Position numbers and translations under genes: made by a program. DNA of 64,000 nucleotides from positions 71,455,533 to 71,519,532 of the forward strand of contig NC_089584.1 in assembly GCF_019320115.1 (NCBI RefSeq). Reading direction: 5' to 3'. The DNA comes from Miscanthus floridulus. Lineage: Eukaryota > Streptophyta > Magnoliopsida > Poales > Poaceae. Below are positions 42,781-53,717 of the stretch, piece by piece. Every line of letters begins with the position of its first letter. Position 1 is the stretch's first letter. Under the pieces are notes generated by a model, which saw nothing but the letters and a program-made list of their open reading frames with translations, searched no databases and was not told where the DNA came from.

Positions 42781-43987
42781 TGTTGGTATATTTAACACAC
42801 AGATAAATCTGCAAGTCAACGGATACTGCTGTAGCTTTTACCTGAAAGTATTCTAGGTATCGTATCTACAGGGAAATGTGTGAGACTAACTATGATCTAA
42901 CTTAACTAGGGGTAGCAATAAGGTTGAGATAAATAGGATCATAGAGAGGAAAACTAAGGTTCTCTAGTTTTGACTTGGGTAAGCTATGTCTTCTACTATT
43001 CAACTAGGGACATTTCAAGGGAAAGACACCAACAGAGGATGCTTTACTTCGTAACCGCGTCCTACTTGCACGTACAGACAGGAGGTGGACTACAAAGGAT
43101 CAATGAATCTATATAGTATAGTCTATATAGAACTAATGTCACACACGCGATCTACCACCATCCGGAATACAGGGTGCATCCACGATTAACCTAAGTCTAA
43201 GCACCACGCTTACACTTATGATTAATACTTTAACCTAGAGCATCTATAGATTAAAGCACTCAAAAGAGAGTCATGATCCTGATGAACAATATAAACAATT
43301 ACTTATTTGAATCAGAATTTGATTTCCAGAGAAATCTCAAAGGTAAGCTTAAGTAGAACTTGGATCTGCCAAGGTACAAGCCATAGAGAGAGCACCGACA
43401 GGATGACACCTCCTCCAAACTTTTCCCTCACTCTCTATCTCACTATTATTTACAAGACTAGATCTTATGGAGGACTAATCTTCTCTTGATAGATTGCTCT
43501 GATCCTCATGATATGAATTAGGGTTTCAGGATGGCTCTAGGGAGGATGGTAGGGGCTGGTATATATAGGCTAGAGCATCCAACGTGAGCCCTTGGATCAA
43601 ACCGACTTAAAGAATGGTGTAGATGCAACCTAGGAGGCGGTGGAGAACCGACATTGCGATGCAGAGGTTGATAGGTGGGCCCAGGCACCGAGCGGCCTGT
43701 AGGTGGGGCCGGGTGGCCCCACATGGCAGCCCCTCAGGGTCTGCTTCGGTGGATAGTCTCATGGAGTCTTCTAGAATCCTCCCACGCTATTTATGCGGCG
43801 AAATTCCATAATTTCCTTTGATGAATAGGCCCCTCTGACGGTTTTCTAGATAAACCCTGCTAAAAACACAGATTTACCAAAACTCATAGAATTTATTAGT
43901 TTAAACTCCTATACCTATGTTTGGTGATGGAGTTAAGTATAAATACAGGTTATGTTGACGGTTTATAATTGATGTTAGTGTCCGTCA
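42781..43987 (-). repeat. 3' LTR of the Athila-like element
   Basis: The segment shares long blocks with 57375-58513 (TGTTGGTATATTTAACACAC, GGTTCTCTAGTT, AGCTATGTCTTCTACTATTC, CCATAATTTCCTTTGA). It has a TATATATAGG region near 43560 (TATA box on the minus strand: CCTATATATACC). It keeps a block (about 43700-43790, CGGGTGGCCCC...) that is absent from the other LTR. Confidence 0.82.
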
Positions 43988-46900
43988 ATAAGTTCCCCCA
44001 AGCTTAACCTTTGTCAGTCCCTGAGCAAAGCTAAACTCAGCAATGGACCAGGAGTTGCTACAATGTTTTCATGCCTCAAAAGTACACATGCGTTCAATAA
44101 AAAATTCTCCTTCGGATTAGAATAAACTGATCTGACTTTCAAACTTACCCATATTACCTTCAACCATGTGGCTTCTTAACCTTCACTTGGGTCTTGGGCA
44201 ATTGAAAGACAGAACAATCAAGTCAAGCACTATATCTCAAGTTCTTTGTTCCAACATTGTTCTAGAGTTTTTATAAGTTTTCAAAATAAAACTCTGAGAT
44301 TCCATTGTATGACACTCTCAAGTCTCTCAATATATGTGGTATTTGTGGATCCTCACCAAAGGCAATAAAGATTTATGCCTTTTTTTTCTCTTCCTACAAC
44401 TAAAGCTTATGTGGAGTTCATAGGTAGGGAGAAAGCTTGAGCATACTTGCAATGCATATATTGTAAAGTCAAACAATGGATCCAAAGAGAGTTAAGTCAT
44501 ACAATCAAATCAAGATGTGCATGTGTGACGATATATGGTGGATATATATGGTGGCTAACCTAATTCTACTACGCTCCTTGAAAACATATCTCTCCTTTGA
44601 AACTTGAAAACATTTGCTAGAGAGCAGGGGCTATCTTATTCATCATTCATTTTTTAGGCGGGCATCGAAGTACCCATTGTTTTAATATCTCGGGCACTTG
44701 TCCATTTTTTCTCATCTCTTTTATTTTTCTTCTCTTTTTTATGAATAACCTTTGCATAGCCCCATGTCTCTTTTCTATAATAAAACTTTGAGAGATAACA
44801 ACAAGAACTTGGAGCATTTATTTGGTGGATGAGAAACCTATCAAGCATGTTTTTGGCATTTGCTCCCAGTGTAGGAGTAAAATATTTTTGGGTGGATCTA
44901 GATGGAATGCATGTTTTGCGTACTCCCAGTGTAGGAGCATCAAGTATCTGTGGTGTGTATGTGATCTTGATTTTAAGAGCATGACAAACCTCCCATAAGG
45001 ATCAACAAAGCTTGACAAAACTCAATGCAAAAGCAAGTAACATATATGTGGAAGTTTTTCTAGCCTAAATAATATGTATGGCTCTGGTAGGAATTTAAGC
45101 TTTGTCATATAGGAACTCATCATGTAGCATTTTTGTGTTTTTCAAAAGATAAAGCTCCAAAACTTTTGTGTCATTTGGAACAAGATAAACAGCAGCTCAT
45201 ACCTTCTCATATCATATCCATCAATTACCTAGACTTAGATCAAGCATTCGCTACCCACGAGTTTTAAGTTCAGAGTAAATCTTTATATCAAATCAGTCGT
45301 ATCCAAAACTCGAGAGAATTCAAGGCTGAAAACTAGGTACTTAAAAGGAATTACAACAGAGCAACTAATCATCATTTCCATTTAAGAGATTATTCTGAGT
45401 CCTCTTTATTTTATTCAACTCTTAAAAATAAATTAAAATAAACTAGACACACCTTTTTTTTATTTTGTTTTCAATTCACCATTTTCTTAACTATTTAAAA
45501 GAAACTAAAACTATAACAAAGGGAAAGCATACTTACCTGGATACACGGGAGTGCTTCTCCCCCAAGCTAGCTTTTTTGTTGAGGGTTTGGTGTTTTAAGT
45601 CCTTCAAACTAAACTTCTCCTTGTGAAGTTCATTGATCAAGTACCTTGGTTCGCTCTGAAGATGAGGATTCTTGTGGTGGCGCCTCTAACGGTGATGTCA
45701 CCTTTTTTCGCCAAACCTGTCTTGGTTTTAAGTTTTTTATTTTGGTTTAGCAGGTTTAGAACCTTTACTTGTAGAAACCGGGGAGTCGACTATCTTCCCT
45801 CACACTTTGCTTGAAGTGTGTCCTACTCCTAAGACAAGATAGAGATCAAGTGCATGGGCTCTGTTGGTGGGAAAACACCAACATAACTAAAAATTCATTT
45901 ATTCTTCTCTAATTTTAGGCACATTGAACAAGATGCAGTTGATGTTGTGTGTTTTGTTCACTTATGTCATGTGTGATAAGATCAAAAGATTCAACTGCTT
46001 AACCTATGGAAGGATTGTCCATAAGGTATTAATCTTTACATGATTATGACTATCATCTGCTAGAATTAGGATGCACACTTTTTAGCTTATTTGGCAAAGA
46101 GTATGGGATCAATAAAGCGGTGCTAGGAACAAGCTTAAAGAACAAGACATGCTAAGCTAATCAGGTTTGATCAGGTAAATTGTAACTCAAACATATTTTG
46201 TTTCTTATTTATGTGCCTACCAGAATAAAGGAAAAACTTTTAAATAATAACCATTTACCTTAGCATGTTACCTTTGTCATTGGAGCGTAATGTCACCATA
46301 TGACGAATGATAGATGACTCGTGATAGTCCTTTCCTTTTGCTTGAAGTTTTCCTTGTTCGGCTAGTCTCGCAGCTTGAGCTGTTCATGAGCTTCTTATTT
46401 TCTAGTTCACACATTTCCTTTCTTATCCTTTTGTCATGCCATCTTTCTGCTCTTCGATCTTTTGACACCTTGTTAGACCTTTTGCCTCACTCATTATTTT
46501 ATGCCTACAAAGGATTAGTGGACAACACATACCCAAAGGAATATACAATTTTGAAACACGGGTTGTTTGTCTAGAATTTTGTAATTTCCCTCTATGCTAA
46601 TGAAAAGATGGTTTTGTGATTACTTTAGTATAGAGACCATGTTTTATACAAGCATGGCTCAAGACAAAGGTAACTTGCAGCAAAAGACAAAGTGAATGAA
46701 CTTTGATACTTATAGTTCTGTCATCCATGTTGAATGAGGTATGTAGTTCTTACATCTATAATGAATGAGTTGTGTCTTGCTTCATCTCTGATTTGAATTA
46801 ATCTTGTGACTTATTAATATTGAATTAAAAGTTTCCTGTATAGGGTTAGTCCAACAAAATGACCAGTATCTACTATAGCATATTCTTTGTTCAAAAATCA

Positions 46901-47665
46901 ACCTAGACACCACGTCTAATTTGATTCAGGAAGGTATTTTAACCTAAGCACCATGCTTAATTTAAAAGCCTTTGGAAGTATGATCAACACCCCTAAACTA
47001 AGCTCCATGCTTAATTTAAAAGATGTATGAACATATTCCAAACCTTGAACATACTATAGTAAACAAAGGTAGCATGAAAGCATTACAAAGATTTATTCAA
47101 TTGAAGATGAAAGAGCATGATTGTTATTGAGCATGATTTCAAGGTAGAGACAACCAAGATGAATTAGCAACATGTCATAAGATTTTTCAAAGAAGCCCAT
47201 CCCCCAGGCTTGAATTTTGCAAAGCAATGTCAAGTTTGGATGGATGTGATTCAATGTTGCATGATGATTGGTTTGACATACCTTGAGTCATCATACTTCA
47301 TTCTTTTTTGCTTCAAACCTAAAATGGTTAGTGACAAAAATACCCGAAGGAATATTTTCACAATTATATTTCTATGCTCACTTCACAAGGGCATTACAAC
47401 AAAAAGTGAAAGCTCATGTTATCTCCCGAAAGTGCTTGCTTTAGGACAAAAGCTCATCCATGGGAAACCTTCTAATTGCACTCAAGTTGGCAAAATGGTT
47501 TCCTTTCCAACATCAACCTTTGTGTACCTATCTTAAGATTCACATAGCGAGATCTGCAATATCTATGACAAACATATGCATCGACAACCACCCTTTCAAA
47601 GTTTTTACGAACATGAAGTATGAGGGGTTGAAAATCTCGTGTATGGCAATGTTGGAGAGACCAAT
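43988..47665 (-). other. internal region of the Athila-like element (3' part), no coding domain seen
   Basis: AT-rich, with short minus-strand frames only (for example 46277-46468 and 47472-47665). CCCCCAAGCTTAACC at 43994 and CCCCCAAGCTAGC at 45559 are the reverse of GGGGG-rich tracts. No pol motif is readable on either strand. The chromovirus interrupts it after CCAAT at 47665. Confidence 0.6.
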
Positions 47666-48578
47666 TGATGAGGACATCACTCCTTTGGATGTACCCGCTA
47701 ATCCTCCAACCGTCATGCAAGGTCCAATGACCCGGGCTCGAATGCGTCAACTCAATTTAGAGGTGAGTTCATTCTTAAGCGATACTTTTCATACTTTTGA
47801 GAATAGACTACTACCTAATGATGTTATCTTGCTTAGGAACATTGAAGAGGGTCATGAGGGACTGAGAGGAATAGGTGGAGGCATTGATGACCAGCAAGGA
47901 CGTTCAACAGAAACCGGAGGCCCGGTCCACATGATTTCGAGTCTGCCTCGGCCTTCAGGACTAGTCTGCCTTAAACTGGTCACCCAGGGCACATCCGAAC
48001 TCTGTTTTCGACGATCCACCTATGGTTGGAAAGCTAAGTTGATAAGGAAGCCAATATAAGTGGTTTCACATCAAAATCCCTTCAAAATCAATGGGACTTG
48101 TTGAAACAAGTCAGCATCCAGAATCTACTAGGGTGCTACGACACCGTCTTTTGGTCCGTTGGACCGTGTATCGTGTTTGGGCCCATTAGGGGGCGCGTCT
48201 AGGGTAGGCGATGACCCTAAGACCTTTATAATCATACGCCACCATTATCATTAGGTTTTGGGTTTTGCTTAGATTAATCTATCAAGAACAGTTTTGCCGT
48301 TCATCGGTTTATGAGACCCCAACTTCATGAGATTAATCATTCATCTGTAATTTACTTGCTTTCTTTCTTGTTCTTGCTTGTGTTCTTCGTTGCACAGGCA
48401 GTGATTAGCCTTCTTGGTGAGGTCAACCAGATCCATGTCATGGTTGATAACCAGAGGAGTTGTGGTGCTAAGATTGCAGGGTTTGATCTTTTGATCTGAA
48501 GCCGGATCGGTGTGTCATTCTCCGCAACAACGATAGTTACCACTACCTGATGGAAGATCGGGATCCCTGTTCCCATTA
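47666..48578 (+). repeat. 5' LTR of the chromovirus-like element
   Basis: The LTR begins TGATGAGGACATCAC and ends TTCCCATTA next to the primer-binding site. Its first about 180 bp encode the end of Pol (VMQGPMTRARMRQLNLEVSSFL). A CTTTATAATCATACG box near 48220-48235 is the likely TATA region. Confidence 0.88.
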
Positions 48579-48580
48579 AG

Positions 48581-48593
48581 TGGTAATCAGAGC
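48581..48593 (+). promoter_or_regulatory. primer-binding site (initiator tRNA-Met type)
   Basis: TGGTAATCAGAGC starts two bases after the 5' LTR. It matches the common TGGTATCAGAGC site with one inserted A. Confidence 0.8.
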
Positions 48594-49757
48594 TAAGGTA
48601 TACCATCAGGTTCACATTTATCCCCTAGTTTTGAGTGTTTCACATTCATCCCATAGTCTAGTGCCATACTCATTTTTTTGTCCTACAACCTTCCGTGCCA
48701 TAGCCTTTGCATATTTTAGTTTCAGAGTCTGTTGTGTTGAGTTTGTGTCTGGATCGAGAACTTGTTGCTGGTTAGGTCATGTTAGAGTCTAGTTTGTGTG
48801 TTTTCCCCATCGTTTCCATCAAATCATAGCTGCCGTGACTAATTTTGCGCACATTGTTCCTGTTTTGTCCTCTAATTCGGAGCCAATTTTTAAAACTGGT
48901 CTAGTTTTCGCATACGAACTCAGATTTTGACATTCCATATATCAAAATTGATTAGAAAAATTTTTGGATCCATCCATCCTTGCTCTGTTGGGGTTAGAAA
49001 TTTTCATTTTAGTCAAAAACTGGTCACAAGATCATCTTTTCGTGGTCACAAGCTTTTTGTCGATTTTGAGCACGTCTTCTAAAATTTCCATGGGCCACAC
49101 CTTTCACTTGTTTAAGCTCATATTTTCTGTGGTTACTTCTTTTGTGCTCCTAAGTGAAGAAAAAATATAAAAAAAATAAAAAGAAAAAGTCAAAATTTCC
49201 AAAAACAACAACAACAGTCTAAAAAAATAGAAAAAAGAGGGGCGAAAGAGGAACAATATCTAGAGGAGCACATAGAGAAGGCCAAAGTGAGCTATGTTAG
49301 CATGTGTTGTCTGATTCTTTGTTTGTGTTGCTGTTGTTATCCACCATACTTGTTTTTCACACACCTATCACCTTGCTATCCACCATACTTGTTTGTCACA
49401 CACACACCTAGTACTTGGAACATTTTAGACCAGCAACGAGAACAAGTACTTTGGACTATAATTCAATATTACTTTCTGTTACTGACTTGTGTGCCAAATA
49501 TACATATTATTCTTTGTGTGCCTTCCAAGCTCCACAAACTCTTCAGATCAATATAGAAAAAGGGCCTTGCAATCTCAGTACCACTGCCTCATAGGTATCA
49601 TGAACCAGTCGCTGGTTGTACCGCCCACTGCTTGTGTTGGTAAGAACTTCATAAGAGCTTGGTAAGACGCTTCCACTTACCGAGAAAAGTGACACCACTG
49701 CATCCACGTAGTCATTTGGTAGGGATAACGTTCATTGTTTGTTCCTATTTTTGTGTT
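48594..49757 (+). other. leader between the LTR and gag of the chromovirus
   Basis: Untranslated leader, AT-rich with A-rich runs (49160-49250). A diverged direct repeat CTATCCACCATACTTGTTT occurs twice (about 49337 and 49377). There is no credible ORF before the gag ATG at 49759. Confidence 0.6.
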
Positions 49758-49758
49758 T

Positions 49759-51186
49759 ACAATGGCAGGAGGTGATCAGACTGGAGATAACAACCCCAAG
49801 GATTTCAATGAGTGTGTCAGCCAAGAGCAATTGCAAGCTGCTATAGATAATGCCCAAAAAAGGATGAATGAGGCCATTAGGAAGGCCGTCACTGATGCAC
49901 TCATTGAACTCAACATTGGCAACAACATGGAGAGGTTGGACAAATGAATTTCCACACTAACCGACAAGGTTACTGAGTTGAAAACCTTGGTGGCGGTCAA
50001 CAACGATGTCTCCAGTAGCAACATCGATGGTCTCTTGCTAGAAGACATGGTGCATGATGCCACTAGGAACATAGATCGAGCAGCCTTCCGACAAGCAAGA
50101 TTACGATGACGTCTTCACCGCAACACGACAGGTATGGGTGGTGTCCACCACCACCAAGGTAATAATCATCGAGTGCCCGATGATCCTTATGCTAAGATTA
50201 AGTTCACAATACCATCTTTTTTGGGTCATTATGATGCTGAGGGATATCTTGATTGGGAGATGATGGTAGAACAAAAGTTTAGTGCCCACCTTGTGCCTGA
50301 GCATCATAGAGTTCGACGAGCTACTAGTGAGTTTAAGGACTTTGCCATTATTTGGTGGAATGGGCTAGCTGCACAGGATGTTTTACCTAGTATGTGGGAA
50401 GAACTTAAGATAGCTATGCATGATTGTTTTGTTCCTCCTTCTTATCATAGAGACTTGCGTAAGAAATTGATGTGTTTAGAACAAGGAGAGAAATCTATAC
50501 AGGATTACTATGCTGAGCTCCAAAAGGGATTGATGCGTTGTAGTGTTGTGGAGGGGAACGAAGATTCCATTTGTCATTTCTATTCAGGTTTGAGGCACGA
50601 GATTTAGGACATTGTTAATTATAAAGAATTTAACACTGTCAACCAGTTGTTTTAGTTTACTATGCTTATAGAAAAGGAATTGCATGGGCATGAACAACAG
50701 AGCAAGAGCAAGGTCAGCACCACATACATGCCACACTCGACACCATCTTCTGGGCTGACCAAGCCAACCACTTTTTAGGCACCTCCACCAGCGAGCAAGC
50801 GACCAGCAGCCTCTGGAGTTACCGCTACACCTAAGGCACCTCCCGCATGACCTTTAGATTTAGGTAAAAATTCTTTGTAGGTGCCTACCAAGAGTGCCTC
50901 ATCCATTGCATCGACGGGACGCACTTTGGGCATTCAGTGCCACCACTGCCATGGCATTGGCCATGTGCAAAAGGACTGCCCAAGTCAGCGGGCATACATT
51001 GCTATAGAAGATGGTTACATCAGCACCTCTGACATTGAGGAAGGAGAAGACCAAGATATAGATGAGGAGGATGGCAAAGTCCTTGGTGATGAGGCCATGA
51101 CGTCCTATAGGAGCATCATTGTACAGCGGGTGCTCAGCTCACAAGTACAACAACCTAAGAAGCTACAACACCATAACTTGTTCTAG
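49759..51186 (+). pseudogene. gag: chromovirus Gag with CCHC knuckle
   Basis: The frame from ATG 49759 (MAGGDQTGDNN...) ends at a TGA (49945-49947) where the frame otherwise continues (STLTDKVTELKTLV). A frameshift follows near 50100. The capsid-like retrotrans_gag domain is clear at 50134-50607: YAKIKFTIPSFLGHYDAEGYLDWEMMVEQKF, WWNGLAAQ, LEQGEKSIQDYYAEL and FYSGLRHEI. After more stops (50605, 50653), the zinc knuckle CHHCHGIGHVQKDC appears near 50940, then an acidic tail (EEGEDQDIDEEDG). At least four breaks. Confidence 0.82.
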
Positions 51187-51375
51187 ATTTTCTTTGTCAT
51201 CAGCAACCGTCGAGCACGTATCATTATTGATGGAGGTAGCTGCAATAATTTGGTGAGTTCTGAATTGGTCAAGAAGCTTGGCTTGACGACATGCCCGCAC
51301 CCACGTCCATACCATATTCAGTGGCTAAATGATTGTAGTAAAACAAAGGTAACACAAACTTTGTTGCTAAATTGT
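51187..51375 (+). pseudogene. chromovirus protease remnant
   Basis: RARIIIDGGSCNNLVSSELVKKLGL (about 51210-51285) is the retropepsin active-site region with D-G-G. It continues to about 51370 (TKVTQTLLLNC) and then jumps to integrase-type sequence, so the protease end, RT and RNase H are gone. Confidence 0.75.
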
Positions 51376-52722
51376 AGAGAATGACATACATAGAATAAGT
51401 TTATGATCAATGATGGGTTTTTGTTTAGAGCTAACCACCTATGCATTCTAGTTGGATCCGTTCGTCTTTTGTTGTTGTAGGAGGCACATGGAGGCGGATT
51501 GATGAGACATTTTGGAGCTAAGAAGACAGAGGAGGTGCTGAGGTGAGATGTAGAACGGTACGTGGCTCGATGGACCACATGTCAAAAAGCTAAGTCGCGG
51601 TTGAACCCACATGGTTTGTATATGCCTCTTCTTGTTCCTTCTACTCCATGGGCTAATATATCTATGGATTTTGTGTTGGGGTTGCCAAGGACTAAGAGGG
51701 GGAGGGATAGTATTTTTGTTGTGGTTGATCATTTTTCTAAGATGGCATATTTTATTCCTTGTCATAAGAGCGATGATGTTGTTCATATTGCTGACCTTTT
51801 CTTTCAAGAAATCGTTCGCTTGCATGGTATGCCTTCTAGTATTGTTTCAGATCATGATGCAAAATTCTTGAGTCATTTTTGGCACACTTTGTGGAATAAA
51901 TTGGGGACCAAGCTACTGTTTTCTACAACATGTCATCCCCAAACTGATGGGCAAACTGAGGTAGTGAATCGAACATTGTCCACCATATTGAGAGCAATTC
52001 TGAAGTGCAATTTGAAGATGTGGGAAGAGTGTTTGCTGCATGTGGAGTTTGCATATAACAGGACAGAACATTCCACCACTAAGGTAAGTCCTTTTTAGGT
52101 AGTGTATGGTTTTAATCCTCACGCTCCTATTGATCTTTTGCCTTTACCTACCACTGAGAGAACACATAGTGATGCTAGAGAGCATGATGATTTCATTCGT
52201 AAGTTGCATGAAACAACTAAAGCAAATATTGAAAGAATGAATGAAAAGTATAGAATTGCTGGTAGTAAAGGTAGAAAAGACATTAAACTTGAACTGAGTG
52301 ATTTGGTTTGGTTATATTTGAGAAAAGATAGATTTCCTAAGCTGCATAAGTCTAAATTAATGCCAAGAGCAATTGGTCCTTATAAGATAATTGAGAAAAT
52401 AAATGATAATGCCTACAAACTTGAGTTGCCACCCGAGTTCGGGGTTAGTCCCACCTTTAACATTACAGATTTGAAGCCTTATTTGGGAGAAGAAGATGAG
52501 CTTGAGTCGAGGACGACTCAGTTTCAAGAGGTGGAGGATGATGAGGACATCACTTCTTCAGAAGTACCCGCTGATCCTCCAACTGTCATGCAAGGTCCAA
52601 TGACCCGGGCTCGAATGCGTCAACTCAATTTAGAGGTGAGTTCGTTTTTAAGCGATACTTTTCATACTTTTGAGAATAGACTACTACCTAATGATGTTAT
52701 CTTACTTAGGAACATTGGATAG
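51376..52722 (+). pseudogene. pol: chromovirus integrase, C-terminus extending into the 3' LTR
   Basis: The zinc domain reads RANHLCI...LLLQEAHGGGLMRHFGAKK, a TGA at about 51544, then [10 protein letters not shown]. The core follows: [31 protein letters not shown] (first Asp), [12 protein letters not shown] (second Asp) and [12 protein letters not shown] (Glu). A TAG at about 52096 interrupts before VVYGFNPHAPIDLLPLP. The GPY/F module is present (IGPYKIIEKINDNAYKLELP). From 52539 the frame lies inside the LTR (VMQGPMTRARMRQLNLEV) and stops at 52722. No chromodomain of the classical type is visible. Confidence 0.85.
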
Positions 52723-53452
52723 GGTCATGAGGGACTTAGAGGAAGAGGTGGAGGCATTGATGACCAGCAAGGACGTTGAACAGATTCCAAAGGCCCGGTC
52801 CAACATGCTTTTGAGTATGCCTCGGCCTCTAGGACCAGTTTGTCTTAAACTGGTTATCCAGGACGCATCTGGACTCCGTTTTCAACGATCCACCTATGGT
52901 TGGAAAGCTAATTTGATAAGGAAGCCAATCCATGTGGTCTCACATCAAAATCCCTTCAGAATCAATAGGAATCATTGAAACAAATCAGCATACAGAATCT
53001 ACCAGGGTGCTGCGACACCGTCTTTTGGTCCATTGGACCGTGTATCATGTTTGGGCCCATTAGGGGGCACATCGAGGGTAGGCGACGACCCTAAGACCTT
53101 TATAATCATACGCCATCACCATCATTAGGTTTTGAGTTTTGCTTAGATTAATTTGTTAAGAACAGTTTTGCCGTTCATCGGTTTGTGAGACCCCAACTTT
53201 GTGAGATTAATCATTCATCTGCAATTTGGTTGCTTTCTTTATTATTCTTGCTTGTGTTCTTCGTTGCGCAGGCAGGGATTAGCCTTCTTGGCGAGGTCAA
53301 CCGGATCCATGTCTCAATTGATAACCGAAGGAGTTGTGGTGCTAAGATTGCAGGGTTCGATCTTTCGATCTAAAGCCGGATCGGTGTGCCATTCTCCGCC
53401 ACAATGATAGTTACCACTACCTGACAGAAGATCGGGATCCCCGTTCCCATTA
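52539..53452 (+). repeat. 3' LTR of the chromovirus-like element
   Basis: Direct repeat of 47666-48578 with scattered substitutions and small indels, ending TTCCCATTA before CCAAT. The first 184 bp code for the end of Pol. Confidence 0.88.
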
Positions 53453-53457
53453 CCAAT

Positions 53458-53717
53458 TGATTTAGGAAATTTCTGATGTGAGCATGGATTTGTTGAGGTG
53501 CCTCCAAATAACTTCCATGCTTATCTATGTCGTCTTCCTTTTTAAGCTCCAAGGGTGTTTCTTCTTGAATGTCTATAGGCAGAAACATTGTCTCCATCAT
53601 TCCATGCCTATGACATTCATTGGTCATTTTGTTGCCCAAGATTTCCCTTGGATTGGTGACTCTCGGGTTGATCTTATCTAAAGCCTCGTCCATCCATTCA
53701 ATGGCGACGACACATAA
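53458..53717 (-). other. internal region of the Athila-like element resumed
   Basis: The minus-strand frame 53693-53458 (MDEALDKINPRVTNPREILG ...) is open across this stretch but I recognise no domain. Joined across the chromovirus insertion it continues into 47665 and below. It may be a gag remnant of the host element. Confidence 0.4.

Larger units (their letters stand above)
47661..53457 (+). mobile_element. Ty3-gypsy chromovirus-like element with both LTRs and CCAAT duplication
   Basis: LTRs at 47666-48578 and 52539-53452 are direct repeats of about 913 bp. An exact 5-bp duplication CCAAT (47661-47665, 53453-53457) shows a single insertion event. The primer-binding site TGGTAATCAGAGC follows the 5' LTR and a purine-rich AAGAGGTGGAGGA precedes the 3' LTR. 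Gag, protease and integrase are readable but RT and RNase H are missing. The pol frame runs into the 3' LTR, as known for CRM-type and some related chromoviruses. Confidence 0.9.

Noticed and set aside
48581..48593. Partial tRNA similarity
   Set aside because: Complementary only to the 3' end of initiator tRNA and adjacent to an LTR, so a primer-binding site.
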